In this document: positions 1 to 6,786 of the stretch, piece after piece
Layout of the letters: every line of letters begins with the position of its first letter
Position numbering within the stretch: position 1 is the stretch's first letter
Assembly (NCBI GenBank): GCA_934643825.1
Contig: CAKUCW010000058.1
Location: 1-6,858 of the forward strand
Direction of reading: 5' to 3'
Length of the DNA: 6,858 nucleotides
Source of the DNA: an uncultured Clostridia bacterium
GTDB taxonomy: Bacteria > Bacillota > Clostridia > Christensenellales > Aristaeellaceae
Translations under genes and position numbers: made by a program
Notes under the pieces: generated by a model
Seen by the model: the letters and a program-made list of their open reading frames with translations, nothing else
Told to the model about the DNA's origin: nothing
Database searches by the model: none

Positions 1-450
1 ATCGCCAACGAGGAAGACTTCCAGAAGTCCCTGGGCATCAGCGCCAAGAGCGACGTCGAGAGCGGCGAGCTGGATCGCGACGTCTATAAGCAGATCGCGC
101 AGACCGCGATGGATCTGTATCCGAACCTCAAGACCGTTGCCATCACCCTGCGTGAGTCCAAGAGCGCGGACACCAACTACTGGGCTGCCTGCATCTACGA
201 CGGCAAGGAGTTCTATGTTTCCCGTAAGTATGCCATCACCGATATCGTTGACCGCGTTGGCGGCGGCGACTCCTTCGGCGGCGGTCTGATCTACGGTCTG
301 AACACCTACAAGACCCAGGCTGAGGCTCTGGAGTTCGCGGTTGCTGCTTCCTGCCTGAAGCACACCATCTCCGGCGACTTCAACCGCGTGACCGTCAAGG
401 AAGTCGAAAGCCTGATGAAGGGCTCCGGCTCCGGCCGCGTCGAGCGCTAA
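1..450 (+). CDS. kdgK: 2-dehydro-3-deoxygluconokinase (KDG kinase), PfkB family, 3' part only
   Basis: The reading frame is open from the first base of the window and ends with TAA at 448-450, giving the last 149 residues of a protein that is usually about 330-350 residues long. The fragment carries the PfkB C-terminal signature: DRVGGGDSFGGGLIYGL, with the catalytic-base aspartate at fragment residue 90 (codon 268-270) in the GGGD anion-hole motif. The RVGGGD form and the GSGSGRVER tail resemble clostridial KDG kinases, which phosphorylate 2-keto-3-deoxygluconate with ATP in the cytosol to give KDPG in uronate and pectin breakdown. All 11 lysine codons are AAG, unlike the mixed use in the minus-strand genes, which suggests a well-expressed gene. 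The ATG at 109 is internal, because the typical PfkB sequence continues upstream of it. Another PfkB sugar kinase specificity (for example fructokinase) cannot be excluded without the N-terminal half. Confidence 0.85.
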   Translation: MANEEDFQKSLGISAKSDVESGELDRDVYKQIAQTAMDLYPNLKTVAITLRESKSADTNYWAACIYDGKEFYVSRKYAITDIVDRVGGGDSFGGGLIYGLNTYKTQAEALEFAVAASCLKHTISGDFNRVTVKEVESLMKGSGSGRVER

Positions 451-462
451 TTCGCTTCATAC

Positions 463-506
463 AAAAAACGATCCGCTTCCCCGTCAGGAGAAGCGGATCG
501 TTTTTT
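463..506 (+). terminator. Intrinsic terminator of the KDG kinase unit, possibly bidirectional
   Basis: A perfect 17-bp stem is formed by 463-479 (AAAAAACGATCCGCTTC) and 490-506 (its exact reverse complement), with a 10-nt loop at 480-489. It begins 13 nt after the KDG kinase stop codon. The A-run on the left arm and the T-run on the right arm would give a U-tract in either direction. It could therefore also stop minus-strand readthrough from the membrane-protein operon. Confidence 0.93.
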
Positions 507-526
507 AACGTATAGGAAATTGCGTA

Positions 527-598
527 AAATCGCCCGCGTGAGCAAGACTTTGATGTGCGGCAGATTTCGGCGGAAGTGAAGGCGGGCTCAGCCCGCTT
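527..598 (+). repeat. 72-bp dispersed repeat, copy 1, ending in a GC-rich hairpin
   Basis: This segment matches the reverse complement of 6787-6858 at 68 of 72 positions, without gaps. Homology weakly continues a few bases further to a shared GACTGT (601-606). The repeat ends in a hairpin with stem GCGGGC (582-587) and GCCCGC (591-596) around a TCA loop. In this copy the hairpin is followed only by TTC, so it is a poor terminator here. The 5' end of the repeat also contains GCCCGC (532-537), which could pair with 582-587 instead of the terminal arm. No open reading frame of note lies inside it. Confidence 0.88.
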
Positions 599-610
599 CA
601 GACTGTAGAC

Positions 611-645
611 AAAAAGCTATTCTCCCCCGAAAGGGGGAGAATAGC
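611..645 (-). terminator. Strong minus-strand intrinsic terminator of the five-gene operon
   Basis: A perfect 13-bp stem is formed by 616-628 (GCTATTCTCCCCC) and 633-645, with a 4-nt loop at 629-632. Read on the minus strand, the hairpin is followed directly by TTTTT (615-611). It lies about 100 nt downstream of the last gene of the operon. On the plus strand no T-run follows, so the direction is clear. Confidence 0.88.
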
Positions 646-654
646 CCTCTCCGC

Positions 655-692
655 AAATAAAAGAATAGCTGAATTTCTTGATTTTGCTATTC
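655..692 (-). terminator. Weaker upstream minus-strand hairpin with T-rich tail
   Basis: On the minus strand GAATAGC (692-686) can pair with GCTATTC (669-663) across a 16-nt loop, and the stem is followed by TTTTATTT (662-655). A 7-bp stem with a long loop is weaker than the next hairpin. The same heptamers form the lower stem of the 616-645 terminator, so the two hairpins could exchange partners. Confidence 0.5.
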
Positions 693-742
693 AAGCCAAG
701 CTTGCTTATGTCAACAAGCTGAGGCGAACTCAGCCCGCTTTT

Positions 743-2257
743 TTATACGCGTTTTCCGGAAGAAACCCCGATCGTCTTTCCTCTATACATCGCCGCCGCG
801 CAGATCAAAATCATCTCAAACTGGAAGAAATACCGTGCCCGCGTTTCCCAAATGCACAGGAACAGGAACGCGCCCAGCAGTGTCAGGAAGAGCGCCGCCG
901 CAGATGTGTTTCTTTCCTTGATTGCCTGCGCACATGCCATGCACGCCAGCAGCATCTGCGCCATGAACATCGCCGTGCAGACATGGTAATAGACCCTATA
1001 CCCCTTTCCCGTCTCAAAAATCACCTGCTTGACCGCATTGTTCGGTTCATGCTCGTCCGCCTCAAAGATCTCGTTCAGTTTGAACGTGCCATTTCCAAAC
1101 GTCGAAAGGTTCTTGCGGCTCATCATGTTCAGCAGCCTGTTCGGATAGCGCAGATAGTATACCCGGTCGATGACCTCCTGAAGCAGCGCCGCATCCCGCT
1201 CCTGCGGATCATCAAAGGACGTGGAGAACACCAGCCATCCGCCGTATCCGTATTGACCGTATCCCTCGTCGCTCTGCACCGGCAGACCCATCGCGATGTA
1301 ATGCAGCTTGGGCAGCGAATACTTCCGGATGTTCTCTTCGCCAAGCTGGGCGTTGTTTGCGCAGGTGACTGCCGCCCCGCCGACGCAGAAGAACAGCGCA
1401 AGAAACGCCGCAAGCCACGCCGTCAGCTTGAACCGCTTTTCAAAAAACATCGCAATCAGACAGGCAATCGCCGCAATGATGGTCGTAAACCGAATCTGTG
1501 CGCCGACAAATGCGGCAAGCCCGAACACCAGCGCATAGCCAGCCCGCCGCTTTCCGCTCTGCGCATCCTTTGCTTTCAGGCAGCTCCATAGGATGACCGA
1601 CGAAAACGAGAGCGAAAACGCATCGGTATACAGCTCTGTCGTGCAATACAGAAACGGCAGGCATACCGCAAACATCATCAGCATGCGTGCCTGCGCCTGT
1701 ACGCCGCCTAAACGCCTGCACAGCCGCGCCGAAGTCAGCAGACCGACCGTAAACAGCAGGCTGCAAACCAGCGCTGCCTGAGCGAATCTATCCGCCCAGC
1801 CAAACAGCCCGAAGAACCAGAATATGCCCGCCAGCAGATCGACCAATCCGAGGTTGTGCGGGTACCGCGTGAAATAGATAAACGGGCGTTCCAAATTTCT
1901 GAATCCGCCCTGATCGACCAGCAGCTGCGCCGCCGTATAGCACTGCTCCAAATCGGTGATCGGTGTAAACCGCAGGAGACGGCTCATCGTCAGCTGGCAG
2001 ACCAGATAGAACAACGCAAACCCGGCAAGCACCGCCCGCTCATGTTTTTCAAAGACGCTTGCCCGCGCCGCACGCCCCAACAGGAGCAGCAGTCCCAGAC
2101 ACAGCGGCGTCAGGATGACCAGCGCAAGCCGATTCCGTTCGTACAGTTCCCACGGAGAAAACGCCGTATTGCCGACCGTAAACAGATAGCAGGGAATCAT
2201 CAGCCCCATGCCGATCAGCAGCAGCGTCCGCATGAGGCTCTTTTTTGGACTGCTCAT
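743..2257 (-). CDS. Polytopic membrane protein, GT39/ArnT-like glycosyltransferase (GT-C type), second paralogue
   Basis: This 504-residue protein starts MSSPKKSLMR and is very hydrophobic, with roughly 11-12 membrane helices and a hydrophilic stretch at about residues 300-420. It is a tandem paralogue of the preceding gene. Shared landmarks are an aspartate after the early helices (D102 in TDLEQCYTAAQLL), LYTDAFSL (209-216), RYPNRL (370-375) followed by RKN, GNGTF (388-392), and WETRARYFF (470-478). In GT-C enzymes such an acidic residue in the first outer loop is usually catalytic, and the sugar donor is a polyprenyl-phosphate sugar. Family membership here rests on architecture and the general motif pattern, so substrate and acceptor are unknown. 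The frame is open upstream to an ATG at 2479. I chose the ATG at 2255-2257 because it overlaps the upstream stop as ATGA, has a purine-rich ribosome binding site, and aligns with the paralogue's start. It could also be a polymer-related membrane protein without transferase activity. Confidence 0.8.
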   Translation of the reverse strand: MSSPKKSLMRTLLLIGMGLMIPCYLFTVGNTAFSPWELYERNRLALVILTPLCLGLLLLLGRAARASVFEKHERAVLAGFALFYLVCQLTMSRLLRFTPITDLEQCYTAAQLLVDQGGFRNLERPFIYFTRYPHNLGLVDLLAGIFWFFGLFGWADRFAQAALVCSLLFTVGLLTSARLCRRLGGVQAQARMLMMFAVCLPFLYCTTELYTDAFSLSFSSVILWSCLKAKDAQSGKRRAGYALVFGLAAFVGAQIRFTTIIAAIACLIAMFFEKRFKLTAWLAAFLALFFCVGGAAVTCANNAQLGEENIRKYSLPKLHYIAMGLPVQSDEGYGQYGYGGWLVFSTSFDDPQERDAALLQEVIDRVYYLRYPNRLLNMMSRKNLSTFGNGTFKLNEIFEADEHEPNNAVKQVIFETGKGYRVYYHVCTAMFMAQMLLACMACAQAIKERNTSAAALFLTLLGAFLFLCIWETRARYFFQFEMILICAAAMYRGKTIGVSSGKRV

Positions 2258-3762
2258 TCTCCCTCTCCCCTCCGCATCATCGCACCGCGTGCGGCAAGCA
2301 GCAGCGCCGCAGGCACAAAGCCAAAGATATAGCGCCCGCGTGCCTCCCAGAGCATCAGGAACAGCATCACGCCAAACAGCGCAATGTACAGCAGCGCCGC
2401 ATCCGTTTTCCGCTGTCGAATATCCCATACGCATGCCATCAGCGCCAATGTCCACTGCGCCATCCAGATGCCCGTGCATACCGCACTGTAAACCTTGTAA
2501 AACGGTCTGTCCTCCAGCACGAACGCCGATACGACATTCTCCCTCACGGGTCCGTCGTCGAGCATTTCCGTCATGCCGAATGTGCCGTCGCCCATGTACG
2601 CGGAATTCTTGCGCAGCGCGGCAGCCGCCAGCCGATTGGGGTAGCGGAGCGTATAAATGCGGTCCTTCATCCGAGTGTAGATGGATTCCATCACCTCTTC
2701 ATGCGTCGCGCCTTCGTCCATCATTCCCCATGTGATGCCGTAATCGCCCGTCGCGCCGCCATAAGGATTGTCGCCCGTCGGAATGGACATCATCACCCAG
2801 TGGATGACCGGCGTATGCTGCTGGGCGTAAACCGCCGGATCCAGCACATGATCCAGCATGCAGTTCTTAACCGCCGTCGTCCCCGCAAACATCATGGCGC
2901 CGCACAGCGCAACGGAAACCAGCGCCCGAACCGGCTTCATCGTCATCAGCCAAACCCCGCCCGCCGCAATCAGCGCAATCAGCACCGTCATCTTGATCTG
3001 GCATCCCAGAAGCGTCACCGCGCCGCAGAGGCAGGCATAACCGATCTGCCCTTTTGCCGATTCCGCATCCCGCGCACACAGCGCAAGATCCAGCGCCATC
3101 AGGATAAACGGCAGGGAGAATGTATCCGTGTACAGCACGCTCGCCGCCAGATTCAGCGGCAGGCAGACCGCCAACAGGATCATCGCCATGATCTCTCCGC
3201 ACGCGCCGCTCAGCCTCCGGGCGATTCTCAGCGCCGAACGGATGCCCAGCACATACAGCGCCGCCTGCAAAACCACCAGCGGAAAGAAGAAATGTGTCAC
3301 GCCCCATGCGCCGAGCAGTCGGAACAGCGCCGTCAGCATCAGCAGAAATCCCCACTGATTGGAAAAGCGGCTCAGATACAGTCTGAAATCCGGATATGCG
3401 TCAAAATTGCCATCCCGGGCAAGCATCTGCGAGCCGTTGTAGAGCATGAAATTGTCGCCTCTCGGCGTGTATTCCATCCAGTATCCCAAGACGACCTGAA
3501 CGACAAACAGCGCTGTCAGAAAAACCGGCGCAAGCACCCTCGCGGCTTTTTCCGCCTTGTCTTTCTCCATGCGCCCGATGCTTCGCCCCGCGCCCAGCAG
3601 CGCACACAGCGCAGCGGCATAGACACCCAGCATGATTGCCGCCGAATAGCCGTAATTTGCCCGCGCATAGGGCAGAAACAGAACGTTGAACAGGCTGATT
3701 CCCGCCGTAAACGCAAAGCAGCCCATGCCCGTTCTCAGCAGCGCCGGACGGATGTCCTTCAT
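2254..3762 (-). CDS. Polytopic membrane protein, GT39/ArnT-like glycosyltransferase (GT-C type), first paralogue
   Basis: This 502-residue protein has about 12 hydrophobic segments, with a hydrophilic stretch near residues 300-420. Key landmarks are RGDNFMLYNGSQML (101-114, candidate catalytic D103), FSNQWGF (133-139), LYTDTFSLP (210-218), RYPNRL (373-378) with RKN after it, GDGTF (391-395), and WEARGRYIF (472-480). These recur in the same order in the next gene, so the pair arose by tandem duplication and has since diverged strongly. The expected role is transfer of a sugar from a polyprenyl-phosphate carrier to an acceptor outside the membrane. That is inferred from the GT-C-like layout, and no substrate can be named. 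The start codon lies 4 nt after the upstream stop, with GGAG 7 nt before the ATG inside the upstream gene. The stop overlaps the next start as ATGA (2254-2257). Confidence 0.8.
   Translation of the reverse strand: MKDIRPALLRTGMGCFAFTAGISLFNVLFLPYARANYGYSAAIMLGVYAAALCALLGAGRSIGRMEKDKAEKAARVLAPVFLTALFVVQVVLGYWMEYTPRGDNFMLYNGSQMLARDGNFDAYPDFRLYLSRFSNQWGFLLMLTALFRLLGAWGVTHFFFPLVVLQAALYVLGIRSALRIARRLSGACGEIMAMILLAVCLPLNLAASVLYTDTFSLPFILMALDLALCARDAESAKGQIGYACLCGAVTLLGCQIKMTVLIALIAAGGVWLMTMKPVRALVSVALCGAMMFAGTTAVKNCMLDHVLDPAVYAQQHTPVIHWVMMSIPTGDNPYGGATGDYGITWGMMDEGATHEEVMESIYTRMKDRIYTLRYPNRLAAAALRKNSAYMGDGTFGMTEMLDDGPVRENVVSAFVLEDRPFYKVYSAVCTGIWMAQWTLALMACVWDIRQRKTDAALLYIALFGVMLFLMLWEARGRYIFGFVPAALLLAARGAMMRRGEGE
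2258..2273 (-). promoter_or_regulatory. Ribosome binding site that fixes the start of the last gene
   Basis: The minus strand reads GGAGGGGAGAGGGAGA immediately before the ATG at 2257. GGGGAG ends 7 nt from the start codon, a good spacing. The site lies within the 3' end of the upstream coding sequence and supports coupled translation. It argues against the longer in-frame start at 2479. Confidence 0.75.
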
Positions 3763-3766
3763 GCCT

Positions 3767-5230
3767 TCACTCCTTCAGCCGCAGGAGCTGATACTGCCCC
3801 GCGGCATCCACAAACTCGTACTTCGTTTCAAAAATTTCCGCCACGCGTGCGTCATACGGCGGTTCAAACGCCCGGTTGTAATAGATCACCAGCCAATGCG
3901 GCGGGGCGCTTTCAAACGCCGCCACAATCTCCTCCATCACCGCCGGATCCGCCTGTGCCAAAATCTCCTGCAGGAAATAAAACCGCATGCACGGCAGCGC
4001 CTTTGCCGCCACATACCACTTCGGCTCGACGCGGTACGCCATGAAATGCTCCCGCTCTTCCTGTGGAACCTCCGCCATCAGCGTCTGCGCATCCTGCGTA
4101 AACTGGTCTAATCCCTGCCGTTCGGATAGACGCAGGTCATTGGCTTGCACGCCCTGCACGCACAGCCAGATGCAGCTGCAAGCCGCCAGAATGCCCGCTG
4201 CAACGCGCCGCTTCTCTCGGAAGGCTGTCATCAGGCTCACCGCGCCCGTCGCCGCCAGAGGCGCTCCCAGCATCAGATAATGGATGTAGAATTTTCTGGA
4301 CAGGAACGCCGCCAGTCCGCCGGCAGCCGCAGCCGCCAGCATCGCCGCCGCCAGCATCGTCCGATGCTTTTTTCTGTAAACCACTCCTGCGCCGAGGCAG
4401 GAGAATGCCGCCAGCGCAATCGCCATGTGTCCGTAATTCGTCGTAAAGAGCGACGCAAATCGGTCGCCCGTTCCGCTCTCCGCATACATCATGTTGTGAA
4501 TGATCGCGCCATACCACGCTTCGCGAAGCGCACCCTTTGCCGCCAGCCACAGCGCAATCGGAACCGTGACCGCCAGCATGCCCGTCACAAATCCGCCCGC
4601 GCATTGACCCAGCTGAGCGTATCGCCGCGTGATCAGCAGCCCTACGGCAAGCACCAGCACCAGCGCCGCAATGGGAAGCATGTTGTTTGCGCGAAGCATA
4701 AACGCCGCCATCGCGCAGACGCCCATGCCCATCGCCGGAAGGAAGAGCTTGTCCTCCGGCTCTTCTCTGCCGAAATAGCGAATAGAGAGGTAGATCGCGC
4801 AGATTGCCGGCAGATTCGCATATTCCTCCGTCAGGTTGCCGCCGTCCATGAACGCGCAGGTCATCGCCATATAGACGAGCTGCGCCGCCCACGGGCAGAC
4901 ATCCAACTCCTTTGCAATCGCCCGCATCATCATCAGGCACGCAAACAACACCAGCGTTTCCTGTATGAACACCGCCGTCAGGCTGTATCCTCCGGAAACC
5001 GCCTGCGGAAGCATCTGCAAGAGAAACAGCAGCGGGCCCTTGTGGTCGAATATCTCGGTATACGGCGCAGATCCCCTTGCCAGCGCCGTGCCCATCGTCA
5101 GGTACATGGCGTTATCGCTGCCAATTGCCACGCCGAGCGGCGTGTTGTTATAGGCAAAAATCAGCATATAGCCCGCCGCCAGAAGCAGTGAAATCAGCGC
5201 ATCCCCTGCCCATTTTTTTCTGTTGGTCAT
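3767..5230 (-). CDS. GT39-like integral membrane glycosyltransferase with C-terminal soluble domain
   Basis: This 487-residue protein begins with a membrane helix (about 10-28) followed by GSDNAMYLTMGTALARG (37-53) and FDHKGPLLFLLQ (61-72). That pairing is typical of bacterial GT39/PMT-2-like glycosyltransferases, with D39 as the likely catalytic acid and base position in the first outer loop. TEEYANLP (134-141) and SRKFYIHYLMLGAPLAA (311-327) fit the same family. About 11 helices run to residue 360. The last ~125 residues are hydrophilic and include PPHWLVIYYNR (443-453), resembling the soluble end domains of these enzymes. It would transfer a sugar from a polyprenyl-phosphate donor on the outer face of the membrane. 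It lacks the RYPNRL and WE-R-RY motifs of the two downstream proteins, so it is a different subfamily. Its ATG overlaps the HAD stop as ATGA (5227-5230), with GGAGG 10 nt upstream. Confidence 0.85.
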   Translation of the reverse strand: MTNRKKWAGDALISLLLAAGYMLIFAYNNTPLGVAIGSDNAMYLTMGTALARGSAPYTEIFDHKGPLLFLLQMLPQAVSGGYSLTAVFIQETLVLFACLMMMRAIAKELDVCPWAAQLVYMAMTCAFMDGGNLTEEYANLPAICAIYLSIRYFGREEPEDKLFLPAMGMGVCAMAAFMLRANNMLPIAALVLVLAVGLLITRRYAQLGQCAGGFVTGMLAVTVPIALWLAAKGALREAWYGAIIHNMMYAESGTGDRFASLFTTNYGHMAIALAAFSCLGAGVVYRKKHRTMLAAAMLAAAAAGGLAAFLSRKFYIHYLMLGAPLAATGAVSLMTAFREKRRVAAGILAACSCIWLCVQGVQANDLRLSERQGLDQFTQDAQTLMAEVPQEEREHFMAYRVEPKWYVAAKALPCMRFYFLQEILAQADPAVMEEIVAAFESAPPHWLVIYYNRAFEPPYDARVAEIFETKYEFVDAAGQYQLLRLKE

Positions 5231-6042
5231 CGTGCGCCGCCCTCCGTCAGTCCCAATTCCCGACGGACAACCCGCATCACGCCATCCTCATCGTTGCTCG
5301 GCGCGATATGACGCGCCAGCTCCTTGAGCTGGGGATGGGCGTTTTCCATCGCATAGCTTTCTCCGACCGATTTCAGCAAATCGCAGTCGTTCAGATAATC
5401 GCCAAACGCCATGCACTCCTCCGGTTTGATGCCCATCTTTTGCTGAATGCCGCGCATCGCGGCGCCCTTGGTGACGCCGGGCTTCATCACATCCACCCAG
5501 TGTTCACCGGAAAGGATGACGGAAAGCCCCGGCTCGAGTTTTCTTTGCAGCTCCGGAAGCTCGTGCATCTGCGCATCGTATTCGTCGTAGAACGCCACTT
5601 TGCATACGTCGCCCAAATTGCAGTATTCCGTCAAATCGTCCACGACCTGAACGCTGGGGTAATACATGCAGGTGTTTCTGACAAACTCCGGCGAAGCCGT
5701 CTTCTCAATCAGCGCCACATGGGCACGGCAGACGACGGGATAGACGCCCCGCAAATCCTTCACAGACGTCACGATCCTGTAAAGGTCACGCGGATCAATC
5801 GGGTCAATCAGCAGCCGCTCGTCCCGCTGCATAACCAGCGCACCGTTTTCGCAGATAAACAGAACATCCTCGATATAGGGTTCAAAATCCCGCCGAAGCG
5901 CCGCATATTGTCTGCCGCTCGCAACAGCGAAAAGCACGCCCTTCTCTTTGAGCGCGGCGAGAACCTCCGGAAAATCCGCGGGCAGGCGCTTCTGGCTGTC
6001 CAGCAGCGTTCCGTCCATATCGCAGGCGATGAGCTTGATCAT
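5227..6042 (-). CDS. Cof-type HAD-IIB family phosphatase
   Basis: This 271-residue protein is full length for the Cof family, which dephosphorylates sugar phosphates, nucleotides or cofactors such as FMN and PLP in the cytosol. All HAD motifs are intact. Motif I is DMDGTLLD, with nucleophile D8 and acid/base D10. Motif II is S42 in ASGRQ. Motif III is K192 in GVTKGAAM. Motif IV is GDYLND, with D215 and D219. The family hallmarks CENGA (64-68), AMENAH (231-236) and SNDEDGV (249-255) are present. The C2-type cap lies between about residues 82 and 185. The ribosome binding site AAGGAGG (6055-6049) is 6 nt before the ATG, and the start overlaps the GNAT stop as ATGA. The position between a GNAT and membrane glycosyltransferases could suggest a sugar-phosphate substrate, but Cof proteins are promiscuous and often sit beside unrelated genes. 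Confidence 0.93.
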   Translation of the reverse strand: MIKLIACDMDGTLLDSQKRLPADFPEVLAALKEKGVLFAVASGRQYAALRRDFEPYIEDVLFICENGALVMQRDERLLIDPIDPRDLYRIVTSVKDLRGVYPVVCRAHVALIEKTASPEFVRNTCMYYPSVQVVDDLTEYCNLGDVCKVAFYDEYDAQMHELPELQRKLEPGLSVILSGEHWVDVMKPGVTKGAAMRGIQQKMGIKPEECMAFGDYLNDCDLLKSVGESYAMENAHPQLKELARHIAPSNDEDGVMRVVRRELGLTEGGAR

Positions 6043-6629
6043 GGTTTTCCTCCTTGTGTCTTCGGTCTGGGATCGTCGCGCAGAATCGCATACAGCGCCA
6101 CATCGACGAATTGTCCTTTGTTATACAGCCTCTGACGCAGCACGCCCTCTTTGCGCATGCCGCATTTTTCCATCACCCGACCGGATGCAGGATTGTCCAG
6201 CTCATGCTGAGCCTCAATGCGATTGATATCCATCGCGTCAAACGTGTAATCGATGACGCGGGCAAGCGCCTCGGTCATGTATCCGCCGTTCCAAAGCCAG
6301 TGCGCCAGCGAATACCCCAGCTCCACGCTGGCGTTGTCCTCGCTGTAATCCATATAGCCGATGGTTCCGACCAGACGATCCGTCTGCTTATCGATAATCC
6401 CCCAGCTGCTGGGTTCGTCTGCCCGATAGCGGCGCATCATGTATTTGCAGTAATCCTTGGCTTCGCTCAGCTCCTTTTGCGCCGACCAAAGCACATGGCG
6501 GGCGACCTCCTCGTCGCGGCTGTACGCAAAAACATCCTTCGCGTCGCGCATGGCGATCCGGCGAAGGATGAGCCTTTTCGTTTCAAGCGTAGGCATCGAA
6601 AAAAGCCCATATTCATTGGGAGTAAACAT
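6039..6629 (-). CDS. GNAT N-acetyltransferase, RimJ/RimL-like (Acetyltransf_3)
   Basis: This 196-residue protein starts MFTPNEYGLF and shows the family opening LETKRLILRRI (15-25). It continues with SWGIIDKQTDRLVGTIGY (75-92), the acetyl-CoA pyrophosphate-binding region WNGGYMTEAL (113-122), and the late motif ELDNPASGRVMEKCGMRKEG (143-162). Members acetylate N-terminal or other amines of proteins, amino sugars or drugs using acetyl-CoA in the cytosol. The target cannot be told from sequence. The first in-frame ATG (6627-6629) follows an in-frame TGA and has only a weak ribosome binding site (GGTAAG). An internal ATG at 6594-6596, giving MPTLETKRL, is possible but has no better site. It is the first gene of the operon, and its TGA overlaps the HAD ATG. 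Confidence 0.9.
   Translation of the reverse strand: MFTPNEYGLFSMPTLETKRLILRRIAMRDAKDVFAYSRDEEVARHVLWSAQKELSEAKDYCKYMMRRYRADEPSSWGIIDKQTDRLVGTIGYMDYSEDNASVELGYSLAHWLWNGGYMTEALARVIDYTFDAMDINRIEAQHELDNPASGRVMEKCGMRKEGVLRQRLYNKGQFVDVALYAILRDDPRPKTQGGKP
6049..6055 (-). promoter_or_regulatory. Consensus ribosome binding site of the HAD gene
   Basis: The minus strand reads AAGGAGG, ending 6 nt before the ATG at 6042. It lies inside the 3' end of the GNAT gene. It is the strongest initiation signal in the operon and would allow independent initiation of the HAD gene. Confidence 0.85.
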
Positions 6630-6689
6630 ATTCTTACCGGCACACGCTCAAAGAGCGCTCCCTTCATTAAACTGGGTTTCACATCCTTT

Positions 6690-6718
6690 ATTATACACGA
6701 ATCAAGTTAAAAACGAAA
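6690..6718 (-). promoter_or_regulatory. Likely sigma-A promoter of the five-gene operon
   Basis: A perfect TATAAT (-10) is read on the minus strand at 6695-6690. At a 17-nt spacing the -35 position (6718-6713) reads TTTCGT, a poor match to TTGACA, and no TGn extended -10 is present. The predicted start near 6683 would give a leader of about 54 nt before the GNAT ATG. The leader contains a short hairpin, CGCTC-TTT-GAGCG. The weak -35 could mean an activator or modest expression. Confidence 0.65.
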
Positions 6719-6786
6719 CCCCATCTTCGCTTTGCGTTCATCGCCTGTTTATTTCCGGAAGGCACGCAAACCCCCGCACAGTCAAA

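Larger units (their letters stand above)
581..742. repeat. Imperfect inverted-repeat block enclosing hairpins (MITE-like or terminator cluster)
   Basis: The reverse complement of 581-610 aligns without gaps to 710-739 with 22 of 30 identities, both containing a GTC-ACA-core, CTGA and AGCCCGC. These arms enclose two further hairpins (616-645 and 663-692). The right arm ends in AGCCCGCTTTTTT and runs into the stop codon of the membrane-protein gene at 743. It is a degenerate relative of the hairpin end of the 72-bp repeat. The structure could be a small non-autonomous element or simply stacked terminators. No target-site duplication is evident. Confidence 0.55.

Noticed and set aside
527..598. 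CRISPR repeat
   Set aside because: Only single, widely separated and inverted copies exist, with no regular spacers and no cas genes.
527..742. Riboswitch or other known structured RNA
   Set aside because: The segment lies downstream of convergent genes and matches no riboswitch consensus I can recall. The terminator and dispersed-repeat explanation is sufficient.
2258..2479. 74-residue N-terminal extension of the last membrane-protein gene
   Set aside because: The frame is open, but it lies inside the upstream paralogue. The added sequence is not hydrophobic or conserved between the paralogues, and the ATG at 2257 has an overlapping stop and a good ribosome binding site.
2245..4044. 599-residue open frame on the plus strand
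   Set aside because: It lies antisense to two well-supported membrane-protein genes. Its product is rich in R, H, Q and P with no domain pattern, as expected from the antisense of GC-rich coding DNA.
4145..5191. 348-residue open frame on the plus strand
   Set aside because: It is antisense to the GT39-like gene and has a strongly basic, low-complexity composition (R, H, Q). There is no ribosome binding site or recognisable motif.
5077..6135. 352-residue open frame on the plus strand
   Set aside because: It is antisense to the HAD gene, which has every catalytic motif intact. The plus-strand product matches nothing I recognise.
6054..6710. 218-residue open frame on the plus strand
   Set aside because: It is antisense to the GNAT gene, whose acetyl-CoA-binding motifs are clear. 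It also spans that gene's promoter region.
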